A DNA stretch of 64,000 nucleotides from Pseudomonas frederiksbergensis (GTDB lineage: Bacteria > Pseudomonadota > Gammaproteobacteria > Pseudomonadales > Pseudomonadaceae), in contig NZ_CP017886.1 in NCBI RefSeq assembly GCF_001874645.1, positions 186,001 to 250,000 of the forward strand, read 5' to 3'. Positions 35,437 through 44,915 of this stretch are shown here, piece after piece. Each line of letters opens with the position of its first letter. Position 1 is the first letter of the stretch. The notes under the pieces were generated by a model that was not told the origin of the DNA, ran no database searches, and saw only the letters and a list, made by a program, of their open reading frames with translations. The position numbers and the translations under genes are program-made.

Positions 35437-36612
35437 TTATTGACGCAGGAAAAACCTGATATCGCTGGGTGAGTCAAACGGCAGTTTTTGCACGGTTTTG
35501 CCCAGCAGACCGCTCTTCACATCACGCTCGATGATGACGATCTGGTTGCTCTTCTGGTTGGCGACCAACACGAACTTGCCGCTCGGATCGAGGCTGAACT
35601 CACGCGGGTGATCCCCCTCCACCGAACGCCGCTGAAGCGCCTTGAGCTCGCCACTGGCCGGATCGATGGCAAACACCAGCAACTCGTTAGCGGTACCCCG
35701 ATTGCTGACGTAGAGGAACTTGCCATCTGCCGAAGCATGCAGCGCGGCGGCGGCTTTCTGTGCCTGGGGCTGGCCAGCCGCCAGGTCGACCATCTGCCGC
35801 TGGGTCAGCTTGCCGGCCTGATAGTCGAACACGGCAACTTGCGCGCTCATCTCCAGGGTCAGGTACGCGTGCTTGCCGTCACCACTGAACAGCAAATGCC
35901 GCGGCCCGCTACCGGGTGGCAACTGGACCGATGCTGGCGTGGCGGCGGTCAGCGGCCGTTCCGGATTGGCCATGGGGTCATAGTGGTAGACAAAAATCCT
36001 GTCGGCGCCCAGGTCGTTGGCAAACACATACTGACCGTCCGGCGAGGACACCGTCGAATGCACGTGCGCCGACATCTGCCGTTCGGGGTTGACCCTGCTT
36101 GACGAATGGCTGCTCAACTGCACTGGCGGCATCAGCGTGCCATCGGCGCTCACTGGCAATACGGCAAGGCTGCCACCCGGGTCTTCGGCCACCGAATAAT
36201 TGCTGACAAACAGGTGCTTGCCGTCAGCGCTCAGACTGGAATGGGTCGGCTCGTTGCCCAGGCTTTGCACCTGACTGATCAGGCTCAGTTGGTGGGTTTT
36301 CGGCTCGACCGCAAAACTGCTGACCCGCCCTACCGGATCGGCTTGCCCTGGACCATTTTCGTTAACCACAAACAGTCGCCGCTGATCGCTGGACAAGGTC
36401 AACCATGACGGGTTGGCACTCTTGACCACTTGCAACGGCGTAGCGTCGAGTTGACCACTCTGGCTGTCGAATTTGAGTCGGTAGATCCCTTGGCTCTGAC
36501 CCTGGGTGTAGGTGCCGACCAGCAGTTCATGGATGTCGACGGGGGCGGCCTGCACCCCCATTGCGCCGACGCTGCCAGCCATCAACAGTGGCCAGACGTT
36601 ACGCACCCTCAT
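35437..36612 (-). CDS. Lactonase-family beta-propeller, exported
   Basis: 391-residue protein with a signal peptide (VWPLLMAGSVGAMGVQAAP) and a seven-bladed propeller of the YbhE/6-phosphogluconolactonase-like family: GTYTQGQSQGIYRL, SANPSWLTLS, FVVNENG, GSGPRHLLFSGDGKHAYLT, HPREFSLDPSGKFVLVANQ. The signal peptide suggests a periplasmic sugar-lactone or other substrate rather than cytosolic 6-phosphogluconolactone. ATG 36612 (AAGGGG 9 bases upstream) is chosen; an ATG at 36621 is possible. Its start lies inside the end of the DUF5629 gene, so the two form one unit. Confidence 0.85.
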   Translation of the reverse strand: MRVRNVWPLLMAGSVGAMGVQAAPVDIHELLVGTYTQGQSQGIYRLKFDSQSGQLDATPLQVVKSANPSWLTLSSDQRRLFVVNENGPGQADPVGRVSSFAVEPKTHQLSLISQVQSLGNEPTHSSLSADGKHLFVSNYSVAEDPGGSLAVLPVSADGTLMPPVQLSSHSSSRVNPERQMSAHVHSTVSSPDGQYVFANDLGADRIFVYHYDPMANPERPLTAATPASVQLPPGSGPRHLLFSGDGKHAYLTLEMSAQVAVFDYQAGKLTQRQMVDLAAGQPQAQKAAAALHASADGKFLYVSNRGTANELLVFAIDPASGELKALQRRSVEGDHPREFSLDPSGKFVLVANQKSNQIVIIERDVKSGLLGKTVQKLPFDSPSDIRFFLRQ

Positions 36613-36895
36613 GCTCGTCATCCCCTTCGTCACCACCACCGAACGCTTCCATGCATACCAATCGGTGCTCACCGGAATCACCGGTGATGGTCCAGCTCTG
36701 CAGCGTCTGATCGAATACCGCCGCCTGCACCTGAGCCGGGCTGAACTCCCAGTGTTTGGCGACACGCCCGTCCATGCACTCGATGTGCAATTGATCATTC
36801 TCATCCAGCGAAAATTCAAAGGCATGCAAGCCATCGATTTCCAGCATGTCGCAGGTTTCAAGGGTAGTCAGCAAGGTGTCGGATGAGGCAGTCAT
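36599..36895 (-). CDS. DUF5629-type small protein
   Basis: 98-residue acidic cytoplasmic protein without membrane segments, ending in a Gly/Asp/Glu-rich tail (GGGDEGDDEHEGA). The core LLTTLETCDMLEIDGLHAF and RVAKHWEFSPAQ looks like a Pseudomonas-specific conserved family (DUF5629, from memory). ATG 36895 is chosen; a TTG at 36904 is upstream. It overlaps the lactonase start by 14 bases. Function unknown. Confidence 0.7.
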   Translation of the reverse strand: MTASSDTLLTTLETCDMLEIDGLHAFEFSLDENDQLHIECMDGRVAKHWEFSPAQVQAAVFDQTLQSWTITGDSGEHRLVCMEAFGGGDEGDDEHEGA

Positions 36896-36983
36896 GGCAG
36901 TCAATCTTTGAATTGGAAAACGCTAATGATAGGTCAAATTGCCGGGCAGACCTAAACGCCCTGCCACAGATAATGTTCAATGC

Positions 36984-37013
36984 AAAAAAAACCGCAGCCT
37001 GGGCTGCGGTTTT
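36984..37013 (-). terminator. Rho-independent terminator of the RND transporter gene
   Basis: CCGCAGCC (36992-36999) and GGCTGCGG (37002-37009) form a tight stem; on the minus strand it is followed by eight T (A-run 36984-36991). It lies 27 bases past the transporter stop. The flanking A/T runs also pair, making it strong. Confidence 0.9.
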
Positions 37014-37039
37014 GATTGGCACCTGACAGGCGCCGGCTC

Positions 37040-39424
37040 TTAGTGAGCGAACAACGAATTGCCCTTCTGCCCGGCGAGTTTTTCCGGTTTGATCAGGAAG
37101 CGTGCCAGCGCCGGCAACAGCCACAGTGCGCCAAACATGTTCCAGAGCAGCATGAAGGTCAGCATCAGGCCCATGTCGGCCTGGAACTTGATCGCCGAGA
37201 AGATCCAGGTACACACACCGATGGCCAGGCACAGACCGGTGAACAGCACCGCTTTACCGGTGGACTTCAGGGTCTGGTAATACGCCTCTTGCAACGGCAG
37301 GCCGGCACGCAGGAAACTTTCCAGACGGCTGTAGATGTAGATGCCGTAGTCCACGCCGATCCCCACCCCGAGCGCTACCACCGGCAAGGTCGCGACTTTA
37401 ACGCCGATGCCCATGAACGCCATCAGTGCGTTGCCCAGCACCGAGGTCAGGACCAACGGCAGCACAATGCACAAGGTCGCCGCCCAGGAACGGAAGGTGA
37501 TCATGCACATGGTCGCCACGCAGAGGTACACCAGGACCAGAATGGTCAGTTCGGATTCCTTGATCACCTCGTTGGTGGCCGCTTCGATCCCGGCGTTACC
37601 GGCAGCAAGAATGAACTCCAGACCGTCCTTGTTGTTCTCCTTGGCGAACTCCTGCACTGCATGCACTGCACGGTCGAGGGTTTCGGCCTTGTGGTCATTG
37701 AGGAACACCAGTACTGGCGCCAGCGAGCAGCTGTTGTTGTACAGGCCATCGGCACGGGCGATAGAGTTGTTCAGCACGTCCGGGTTACGCGACAGGGTTT
37801 CCCATTTCAGGTTGCCCTCGTTCATGCCCTTGATCATCTGCTTGGAGACGGTCACCAGGGAAATCGCCGATTGCACGCCCTCGGTGTTCTGCATCTTCCA
37901 CATCAGTTCATCGATCGGCGCCATGGCCTCATAACGCGAGCAGCCTTCAGCCTTGGTCTTGACCATCACCACCAGCACATCGGAGCTGGTGGAGTAGTTC
38001 TTGATGATGAAGTTGTTGTCCTGGTTGTAGCGCGAGTCCGGACGTAGCTCCGGCGCACCTTGGTCGAGGTCACCGATTTTCAGGTTCTGGCTGTACCAGA
38101 GGCCGCCACCAAAGGCGATCAGCGCCAGGAGGATCGAGACCGGTGCGACTTTCGAGCTGGCAAAGTTCGACAGCAGACGCCAGAACCTATGCTCACGGAC
38201 TGCATCTTTCTTGCTGCGCTCGACGGCACGTTTGCTGATGCCAACGTAGGAAATTGCCACTGGCAGCAGGATCAGGTTGGTGAACACAATCACCGCCACG
38301 CCGATGGACGCGCCGATGGCCAGTTCACGAATCACCCCGATATCGATGATCAGCAAGGTAATGAAGCCCACCGCATCCGCAAGGATCGCAATCATCCCCG
38401 GCAGAAACAGCTGACGGAACGTGCGCCGGGCGGCGGTCAAGGCGTTGTCCGCCTCGCTGGACTGCAAGGCAATGCCGTTGATCTTTTGCACACCGTGGGA
38501 AATACCGATGGCGAAGATCAGAAACGGCACCAGCATCGAATACGGGTCCAGACCAAAGCCGAAAGCGTGCATCAACCCGAGCTGCCAGACCACCGCCACC
38601 AGGGTGGTGCTCAAGACCGCCACGGTACTGCGCAGGCAGTTGGTGAACCACAGCAACAGAATCAGGGTGATGACGAACGCCACACCGAAAAACATGACCA
38701 CCATGATCAGGCCGTCAATCAGGTCACCAACCTTCTTGGCAAAACCGACGATATGGATCTTTACATTGGGGTTCTGCTTTTCGAACTTGTTGCGGATCTT
38801 CTCTTCAAGTTCGTGGGAGAACTTCTGGTAGTCCAGCGCCAGCAGCTTGCCCTGGTCCTGCGGGTCCGGGTAAGACTCCAACAGCGGAATATCGACGATG
38901 CTCGACTTGAAGTCGTTGGACACCAACCGACCGACCTGACCGGACTTGAGTACGTTGTTGCGCAGCAGGTCGAGGCTGTCGGCCGAGCCGTTGTAGCTCT
39001 GCGGGATCACTTCACCGCCGGCAAAGCCCTCCTCGGTCACTTCGGTCCAGCGCACGCTCGGGCTCCACAGCGACTTGAGGCCGGAGCGGTCAACACCGGA
39101 GATGTAGAACACCTCGTCGTTGATCTGGCGCAGGGTCTCCATGTACTCCTTGGAGAAGATGTCGCCATCGGTGGCTTCCACGGAAATACGCACGGTGTTG
39201 CCGAGGTTGGCCAGGTCGTTGCGATGCTCCATCATCTTTTCAATGAAAGGATGCTTGAGCGGGATCATTTTTTCGAAACTGGTGGACGGCCGGATCAGCG
39301 TCGCCTGCCAGAACAGGAAGAGGCTGACCAGCAGGCAGATGACGATCACTGCCGGGCGGTTGTTGAAAATCAGGCGCTCGAGAAGCGTCGCCTTGTCCTG
39401 ATGATGACTGCTCATGGATGTCAT
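37040..39424 (-). CDS. RND superfamily (MMPL-type) transporter
   Basis: 794-residue proton-driven exporter of the single-gene RND/MMPL type. One N-terminal helix (VIVICLLVSLFLFW) precedes a large periplasmic domain (about 45-235), then a group of five helices (including IDGLIMVVMFFGVAFVITLILLLWF), a second periplasmic domain and a second group near the C-terminus (ELTILVLVYLCVATMCMITF, AVLFTGLCLAIGVCTWIFSA). GVGIGVDYGIY is the conserved RND helix-4/10 motif. It lies 14 bases after a BNR-repeat gene in one operon with a strong terminator. Such pairs occur next to pepN in P. putida (memory). Lipid or hydrophobic-molecule export is an inference. Confidence 0.9.
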   Translation of the reverse strand: MTSMSSHHQDKATLLERLIFNNRPAVIVICLLVSLFLFWQATLIRPSTSFEKMIPLKHPFIEKMMEHRNDLANLGNTVRISVEATDGDIFSKEYMETLRQINDEVFYISGVDRSGLKSLWSPSVRWTEVTEEGFAGGEVIPQSYNGSADSLDLLRNNVLKSGQVGRLVSNDFKSSIVDIPLLESYPDPQDQGKLLALDYQKFSHELEEKIRNKFEKQNPNVKIHIVGFAKKVGDLIDGLIMVVMFFGVAFVITLILLLWFTNCLRSTVAVLSTTLVAVVWQLGLMHAFGFGLDPYSMLVPFLIFAIGISHGVQKINGIALQSSEADNALTAARRTFRQLFLPGMIAILADAVGFITLLIIDIGVIRELAIGASIGVAVIVFTNLILLPVAISYVGISKRAVERSKKDAVREHRFWRLLSNFASSKVAPVSILLALIAFGGGLWYSQNLKIGDLDQGAPELRPDSRYNQDNNFIIKNYSTSSDVLVVMVKTKAEGCSRYEAMAPIDELMWKMQNTEGVQSAISLVTVSKQMIKGMNEGNLKWETLSRNPDVLNNSIARADGLYNNSCSLAPVLVFLNDHKAETLDRAVHAVQEFAKENNKDGLEFILAAGNAGIEAATNEVIKESELTILVLVYLCVATMCMITFRSWAATLCIVLPLVLTSVLGNALMAFMGIGVKVATLPVVALGVGIGVDYGIYIYSRLESFLRAGLPLQEAYYQTLKSTGKAVLFTGLCLAIGVCTWIFSAIKFQADMGLMLTFMLLWNMFGALWLLPALARFLIKPEKLAGQKGNSLFAH

Positions 39425-39438
39425 AGCTCCGCCTCTAG

Positions 39439-40491
39439 TTATTTGCCCAGCTCGGCGCCGATTGGCGAAGTAGCGCGAACGCCGCCCTGTCCTACCAGAA
39501 TCAAGTTGCCATTGCCTGCCGCCGTGACCGCCGAAACGGAAATGCGGTCGGGACGGTTAAATACGCTGAAGGTCATGCCGTCATCGCTGCTGCGCACCAC
39601 ACTGCCGCCGTTGCCAACAATCACGATGCTGCCGTCGTCGAGCAAGGTCGCACCGGACAGACCGAACTCCAGCGCGCCACGTGCGGCCTTGAGCTCGACC
39701 GGCGCCCAGGTGCTGCCAAAGTCAGTGGAGCGGAACAGGTTGCCGCGAAGACCATAGGCCAGCAATGTGGCCGGTGTGGCCGTGCCGATCACCCCGAACA
39801 GCGAACCCTTGTATGGCCCTTCAAGACGTTCCCAGGTTTGGCCCCAGTCGGAAGAGCGGAACATGCTGCCCTGCTCTCCCACGATGAACAGCCCGGAATC
39901 GTTGACCGCCGCGATGGCGTTGAGGTGGTACTGATCCGGGTTATCGAGGCGATTGCCGACGTCTTCCCAGTTCTTTCCGCCGTCGGTGGTTCCCAGCAGA
40001 GCGCCGTAAGCGCCCACGGCAAAACCTGTGCTGGCGTCCTTGAACCAGACAGCCAGCAGTGGCGCTTCGCGCTTCAAGTCTTCGAATTGTTTGGTCCAGG
40101 TCACGCCGCCGTCTTCACTGGCAAGAATTTGCGCATCATGACCGACGGCCCAGCCGTGCTGGTCATCGACGAAATAGACTGAGGTCAGCAGTTGCCGGCT
40201 CGGCACTTTGGCCTGGGCCCAAGTCTGACCCTGGTCATCGGAATACAGAATGTGGCCACGATCGCCGACCGCCACCAGTCGCTTGCCCGCATGCGCAACA
40301 TCGAGCATCAGGCCTTTGGCGGACTTGGCGGACTCAATCGAGTAGACAACATCGGACGCTGGCGCAGTTGCGGCCAGAACGGGTGCCGACAGCGCGGCAG
40401 ACCCCAACAGCGAGAGCGCTGTAGCCAGCAACGCGAATCTGCGTAACGCCGGCGGGCGGCAAAAACCCACACCCATGACAGGCTCACTCAT
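39439..40491 (-). CDS. YCF48/BNR-repeat protein, exported
   Basis: 350-residue protein with an N-terminal signal region (RRFALLATALSLLGSAALSAP) and repeated beta-propeller Asp-box units (ILYSDDQGQTW, ILASEDGGVTW, LLGTTDGGKNW, MFRSSDWGQTW, LFRSTDFGSTW, VVRSSDDGMTF), the YCF48/photosystem II stability factor type. GGGGGAAGG sits just before ATG 40491. First gene of a two-gene operon with the RND transporter, suggesting an exported accessory or assembly partner. Confidence 0.88.
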   Translation of the reverse strand: MSEPVMGVGFCRPPALRRFALLATALSLLGSAALSAPVLAATAPASDVVYSIESAKSAKGLMLDVAHAGKRLVAVGDRGHILYSDDQGQTWAQAKVPSRQLLTSVYFVDDQHGWAVGHDAQILASEDGGVTWTKQFEDLKREAPLLAVWFKDASTGFAVGAYGALLGTTDGGKNWEDVGNRLDNPDQYHLNAIAAVNDSGLFIVGEQGSMFRSSDWGQTWERLEGPYKGSLFGVIGTATPATLLAYGLRGNLFRSTDFGSTWAPVELKAARGALEFGLSGATLLDDGSIVIVGNGGSVVRSSDDGMTFSVFNRPDRISVSAVTAAGNGNLILVGQGGVRATSPIGAELGK

Positions 40492-40770
40492 AGACCTTCC
40501 CCCATTATTATTGTTAGGTCGTTCAACCTTTCAGGGCGCCGTTCAGGGCGTGCGTCTGATGGCAGATTCGGAGCATTGTCCTGAAACCTGCAATCTAGAG
40601 CCCCTTCGGAAGCAGGCCTATCCTATCCAGCTTTCGAAAGGTCTGACAATCGACGCCACGTTATGTTTTGTTAACTGGAGGGAATAACGGTTGCGGCTGA
40701 ATAGACAGGCATTCGGCGGGGATGCTGTGCATCAGCAAGCCAGCTGAAATTTCCGGCACAAAGGTTTGAG

Positions 40771-40800
40771 CTTTGGCTTTGGCTTTGGCTTTGGCTTTTG
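40771..40800. repeat. CTTTGG hexamer tandem repeat
   Basis: Four perfect copies of CTTTGG (40771-40794) and a variant CTTTTG (40795-40800). It continues as GATCTTGATCT. A short, probably length-variable simple repeat. Confidence 0.9.
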
Positions 40801-41066
40801 ATCTTGATCTGGCCTTTGATCCACCCGCCCCTTCGGCAGGCCGAGCCTAGGCGAGGTGCCGTACGCTTGGGGCGAAGCGTTTTGGTTACTTTTGGCTGGG
40901 CCGGCACTCCGGCGTCTGCAAAAGTGACACGCTGTAAGAGCGGAACCGTAAGTGGCCGTTACCGCAGAAACGGATATGTACACCTGCAAGAGATTGGTCG
41001 GCTATCAGGCCGCCAAGATCAAAAGATCGCAGCCTGCGGCAGCGCCTACGGGGGAATATCGCGCCC

Positions 41067-41103
41067 CGCTCCCACAGGGTCCGAGTGAACACCTGCGGGA
41101 GCG
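41067..41103. repeat. REP-like inverted repeat after pepN
   Basis: CGCTCCCACAGG (41067-41078) and CCTGCGGGAGCG (41092-41103) pair with one G-U-type mismatch, 9 bases past the pepN stop on the minus strand. Together with the GATCGCAGCCTGCGGCAGCG element at about 41026-41045 this forms a typical Pseudomonas REP pair and may end pepN transcription. Confidence 0.75.
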
Positions 41104-41112
41104 GAGATAAGG

Positions 41113-43770
41113 TCACGCCAGGCTTTTGCTGACCACTTCAAACACATCGCTGGACAGCTGACCCGAAGCGCGAATGCGCTCAAGTTCCGCTTTCATCAGC
41201 GCCTGACGGGCGCTGTCGTATTTGCGCCAGCGCGTCAGCGGCGCCAGTTGGCGGGAAGCGATCTGCGGGTTGAAGCCATTCAGCTCGATCACCAGATCCG
41301 CAAGGAAGCGATAACCCGAACCGTCGGCCGCATGGAAGTTGATCAGGTTCTGCCCGGCAAACGCACCGACCAGCGCCCGCACCTTGTTCGGGTTCTTGAG
41401 GTTGAACGCCGGGTGCTCCATCAACTGACGAACCCGCTGCAAACCACCCGGCAAACCGCTGCCGGCCTGCACACTGAACCATTGGTCCATGACCAGCGGG
41501 TTATCCTTGAAGTGCTCGGCAAAGCTGGCCAGTGCCTTGGCCTTCTCGGCTTCGAACGGTGAATTCACCAGCACCGCCAACGATGTCAGACGCTCGGTCA
41601 TGTTGTCGCAGGCATCGAACTGCTCAAGGGTCGATGCCAGCACTTCTGGCTTGCCACTGAGCATCAGGTAGGACAACGCAATGTTTTGCAGGCTACGACG
41701 GGCGAAGTGCTCGGCCTCGGCAACGTAAGCGGTTTGCTTCGACAGCTCGCGATTGGCCTGATAACGCAGCCACAGCGTGTCGAACAGGTTGTCTGCCAGT
41801 TGCTTGCGAGCAAACTCACGAGCCGTGTGAATCGCATCAACGTCAGCCACTTCGCTGATTTCGGTCAGGTAAGCCTCGCTTGGCAGCGAGAGCATTTCTG
41901 CGACCATGGCCTGATCCAGGCTTTCGTCCGCCAGCACCGTGCGCAACGCGCTGATCAGGCGTTGATCCAGCACCAACGCTTGACCCGCTTGATGTTGAGC
42001 AATCAGTTCCTGCAACACTTGCACCGACAACTGCTGACCGGCTTCCCAACGGTTGAAGCCGTCGCTGTCGTGTTGCATCAGGAACATCAGTTGATCGCGG
42101 TTGTACGGGAAGCTCAGTTTCACTGGCGCCGAGAAGCCGCGTAACAAGGACGGCAATGGTTGTTCAGCGATGTCGACGAACGTGAAGGTCTGTTCGGCCT
42201 CGGTCACCGACAGCACGCGGGAGGTCCCGGCAGCAGCCGCTTCGCCGGCCAGACGCAGGGCAATCGCCGCGCCTTTGCTGTCGAGCAGGCCCAATTCGAG
42301 TGGAATCACGAACGGCCGTTTTTCAACCTTGTCCGGGGTCTCCGGGCAGCTCTGACGGAAAGTCAGGCTGTAGGTTTTAGCCACCGCGTCGTAAGACTCG
42401 CTCACGGCGAGACGGGGTGTACCGGCCTGGCTGTACCAGCGTTTGAACTGGGTCAGGTCGACGCCGTTGGCGTCTTCCATGGCCTTGATGAAATCGTCGC
42501 AGGTGACTGCCTGGCCATCGTGACGCTCGAAATACAGGTCGCTGCCTTGGCGGAAACCTTCGGCGCCGAGCAAAGTGCGGATCATGCGCACCACTTCCGA
42601 ACCTTTCTCGTAAACGGTCAAGGTGTAGAAATTGGAAATCTCGATGAATGCATCCGGGCGCACCGCATGAGCCATGGGACCGGCGTCTTCGGCGAACTGG
42701 TGAGTGCGCAGGTACGCCACGTCCTCGATGCGTTTGACGGTGCGCGAGTGCATGTCGGCAGAGAATTCAGCGTCACGGAACACCGTGAAACCTTCCTTCA
42801 GCGACAGCTGGAACCAGTCGCGGCAGGTCACGCGGTTGCCTGACCAGTTGTGGAAGTATTCGTGGGCAACGACCGCCTCAACCCGCTGGTGCGCGGCGTC
42901 GGTCGCGGTTTCGGCACGGGCCAGTACGCAGCTGGAGTTGAAGATGTTGAGGCCCTTGTTCTCCATGGCGCCCATGTTGAAGTCGTTGACCGCAACGATC
43001 ATGAAGATGTCCAGGTCGTACTCGCGGCCATAGACCTCTTCGTCCCAGCGCATGGACTTCTTCAGGCTGTTCATGGCGTGCTGGCACTTGTCGATGTTTT
43101 CCGGCTCGACGTAAATGCGCAGCGCCACACTGCGCTGGGTCATGGTAGTGAAGGTGTCTTCGACGCACCACAAGTCGCCGGCCACCAGTGCGAACAGGTA
43201 GGCCGGTTTCATGAACGGGTCTTCCCAGGTCGCCCAGTGCCGACCGTCTTCACCGGGACCTGAGGCAATCGGGTTGCCGTTGGACAGCAGCACCGGATAG
43301 CGGTGCTGCTCGGCGCTGACCGTGGTGGTGAACTTGCTCATCACGTCCGGGCGGTCGAGGTAATAGGTGATCTTGCGAAAGCCCTCGGCCTCGCACTGTG
43401 TGCAGAACATGCCGCTGGATTTGTACAGGCCTTCCAGCGCGGTGTTGGTTTCCGGGTGGATCCTGACGCTGGTGTCGACCGTAAAGCTGGCGCTGGTCGG
43501 GTGCAGGGTCAGGTGATTCTCTGTCAGCTGATAATTGTCAGCGCTCAGCTCAGTGTCGCCCAAGGCGACCGACAGCAGTTCCAGCTGCTGGCCATCGAGC
43601 ACCAGCGGCGGCAGGCCCGGGCCACGGGCTGGATTACGGCGCATCACCAGTTGCGCATGGACCAGGCTGTGGTCCTCGAACAACTCGAAGGTCAGGTGCG
43701 TCTCATCGATCAGGTACTCGGGCGCCTGATAGTCCTTCAGGTAGATCATCTTCGGTTGTTCGGTGCGCAT
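41113..43770 (-). CDS. pepN: Aminopeptidase N
   Basis: 885-residue M1 zinc metallopeptidase removing N-terminal residues from peptides in the cytoplasm. The exopeptidase motif GAMEN and the zinc site HEYFHNW followed about 18 residues later by LKEG (third ligand Glu) are intact; Tyr of the NFYTLTVYEKG stretch is the expected transition-state Tyr. Length equals the E. coli-type PepN (about 870-890). Single gene followed by REP palindromes; DUF2797 and DUF1315 genes lie upstream in the same direction. Confidence 0.96.
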   Translation of the reverse strand: MRTEQPKMIYLKDYQAPEYLIDETHLTFELFEDHSLVHAQLVMRRNPARGPGLPPLVLDGQQLELLSVALGDTELSADNYQLTENHLTLHPTSASFTVDTSVRIHPETNTALEGLYKSSGMFCTQCEAEGFRKITYYLDRPDVMSKFTTTVSAEQHRYPVLLSNGNPIASGPGEDGRHWATWEDPFMKPAYLFALVAGDLWCVEDTFTTMTQRSVALRIYVEPENIDKCQHAMNSLKKSMRWDEEVYGREYDLDIFMIVAVNDFNMGAMENKGLNIFNSSCVLARAETATDAAHQRVEAVVAHEYFHNWSGNRVTCRDWFQLSLKEGFTVFRDAEFSADMHSRTVKRIEDVAYLRTHQFAEDAGPMAHAVRPDAFIEISNFYTLTVYEKGSEVVRMIRTLLGAEGFRQGSDLYFERHDGQAVTCDDFIKAMEDANGVDLTQFKRWYSQAGTPRLAVSESYDAVAKTYSLTFRQSCPETPDKVEKRPFVIPLELGLLDSKGAAIALRLAGEAAAAGTSRVLSVTEAEQTFTFVDIAEQPLPSLLRGFSAPVKLSFPYNRDQLMFLMQHDSDGFNRWEAGQQLSVQVLQELIAQHQAGQALVLDQRLISALRTVLADESLDQAMVAEMLSLPSEAYLTEISEVADVDAIHTAREFARKQLADNLFDTLWLRYQANRELSKQTAYVAEAEHFARRSLQNIALSYLMLSGKPEVLASTLEQFDACDNMTERLTSLAVLVNSPFEAEKAKALASFAEHFKDNPLVMDQWFSVQAGSGLPGGLQRVRQLMEHPAFNLKNPNKVRALVGAFAGQNLINFHAADGSGYRFLADLVIELNGFNPQIASRQLAPLTRWRKYDSARQALMKAELERIRASGQLSSDVFEVVSKSLA

Positions 43771-43783
43771 GCGTCGAATCCTT

Positions 43784-44614
43784 CTACTGATGCACGGCGA
43801 GCTGGTAGGCCGTGTATTTACGAATATTGATGACGCCGGTATCGAAGATCAGGTACTGGCCCTTGATCCCCATCAGCGTGCCTTCGGCAATCGGGTTCTT
43901 GTCCAGATTGAAGCTGACAATCTTGGCCGGGTACTGCTCGACCGGGTAACGGATTTCAATCGGCTCGACATCAAACACCGGTTGAATCGCTTGCAAACCG
44001 AAACGTTCCTGCAGTCCTTGCATGCCCTCGGTACAGCGTTCAAACAGTTGATCACGAATCTGTTTCAGATCGACCGGCGGCGCATCGCCCTTGAGCAAGG
44101 CGCGCCAGTTGGTCTTGTCGGCCACCTGACTGCGGAACAGGTCTTCGACGAAGCCGGATTGCTGACGGGTCGACACGCGCATGATCGGCAATGCCTGGCT
44201 GGCGCCCTGATCGAGCCAGCGGGTTGGCAGCTGAGTGGCGCGGGTGATCCCGACTTTGACGCCCGACGAATTGGCCAGATACACCACGTGGTCGGTCATG
44301 CAGAACTGCTCGCCCCAGGCCGGTTCACGGCAGGTCCCGGCATCGTAATGGCAACGCTCCGGGCTCATGATGCAGACATCGCACTGCGCCAGTTTGGTCA
44401 TGCACGGGTAGCAGTAACCCTGGCTGAAGCTGGTTTTGGTTTTGCGCCCGCAATGGATGCAGTGGATCGCCCCCAGGTACTCCAGCCGAACCGTGCTGCC
44501 AATCATCGGATTGACCGGCACCTCGGTATCGCCCAGGCGAAAAGCGTATTGCACGGTCGACGCGTCGAGACGCGCCGACATCTTGCTGATTGCACCGCGG
44601 CCAATCTCGATCAA
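43784..44614 (-). CDS. DUF2797 zinc-binding protein
   Basis: 276 residues if started at the TTG at 44614, which overlaps the DUF1315 stop as TTGA. It contains Cys pairs suggestive of two zinc sites (CIHCGRKT, CYPCMTKLAQCDVCIM, ERCHY) and the DUF2797 hallmark HVVYLANSSGVKVGITR, a GIY-YIG-like beta-hairpin (YLA...KVGITR). Function is not established. An ATG 57 bases upstream would overlap DUF1315 deeply and is less likely; ATG 44581 is another option. Confidence 0.82.
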   Translation of the reverse strand: MIEIGRGAISKMSARLDASTVQYAFRLGDTEVPVNPMIGSTVRLEYLGAIHCIHCGRKTKTSFSQGYCYPCMTKLAQCDVCIMSPERCHYDAGTCREPAWGEQFCMTDHVVYLANSSGVKVGITRATQLPTRWLDQGASQALPIMRVSTRQQSGFVEDLFRSQVADKTNWRALLKGDAPPVDLKQIRDQLFERCTEGMQGLQERFGLQAIQPVFDVEPIEIRYPVEQYPAKIVSFNLDKNPIAEGTLMGIKGQYLIFDTGVINIRKYTAYQLAVHQ

Positions 44615-44871
44615 TGGATGGCATCCGACTTGAACAGGATATTGGGCACAGTGATCGACTTCGAACTGCATTCCTGCGGCCCCATGTAGCCAGTGCGTTC
44701 TTCCTCGGGCAGGTTCTGCACTTCCCAGGCGATCATCGCCTGCAACGACAGTTCGCGCTGTTCGGCGGTCAGCTTGCCACCGTCAGACCACTTACCGATT
44801 TCTACCGCCAGTTTCAGGCTCTGGTAGATCTCCGGCGTGATGTTTTTGATCATTTCGTTAAAAGAGGACAT
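44611..44871 (-). CDS. DUF1315 (YeaC-like) protein
   Basis: 86 residues from ATG 44871 (GGAGA six bases upstream). SSFNEMIKNITPEIYQSLK and GKWSDGGKLTAEQRE are the recognisable YeaC/DUF1315 blocks. Small soluble protein of unknown function, coupled to the DUF2797 gene. A longer frame from 44895 lacks a ribosome site. Confidence 0.87.
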   Translation of the reverse strand: MSSFNEMIKNITPEIYQSLKLAVEIGKWSDGGKLTAEQRELSLQAMIAWEVQNLPEEERTGYMGPQECSSKSITVPNILFKSDAIH

Positions 44872-44915
44872 CAGGTCTCCGCGCTCGTTATTCACATAGC
44901 AATTTAGACGGCGAT

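Larger units (their letters stand above)
40492..41112. other. Repeat-rich intergenic region
   Basis: 621 bases without a convincing gene. The stretch near 40492-40680 is the leader of the BNR-RND operon. From about 40765 to 41105 it holds a hexamer tandem repeat, a segment resembling the dispersed intergenic repeats of fluorescent pseudomonads, and REP-type palindromes. Short frames across 40671-41116 read repeats (for example Gln-Ser and Lys-Pro runs) and are not credible proteins. Confidence 0.7.

Noticed and set aside
44614..44671. ATG start for the DUF2797 protein at 44671
   Set aside because: It would overlap DUF1315 by about 60 bases with no ribosome site; the TTGA overlap at 44614 fits the family start better.
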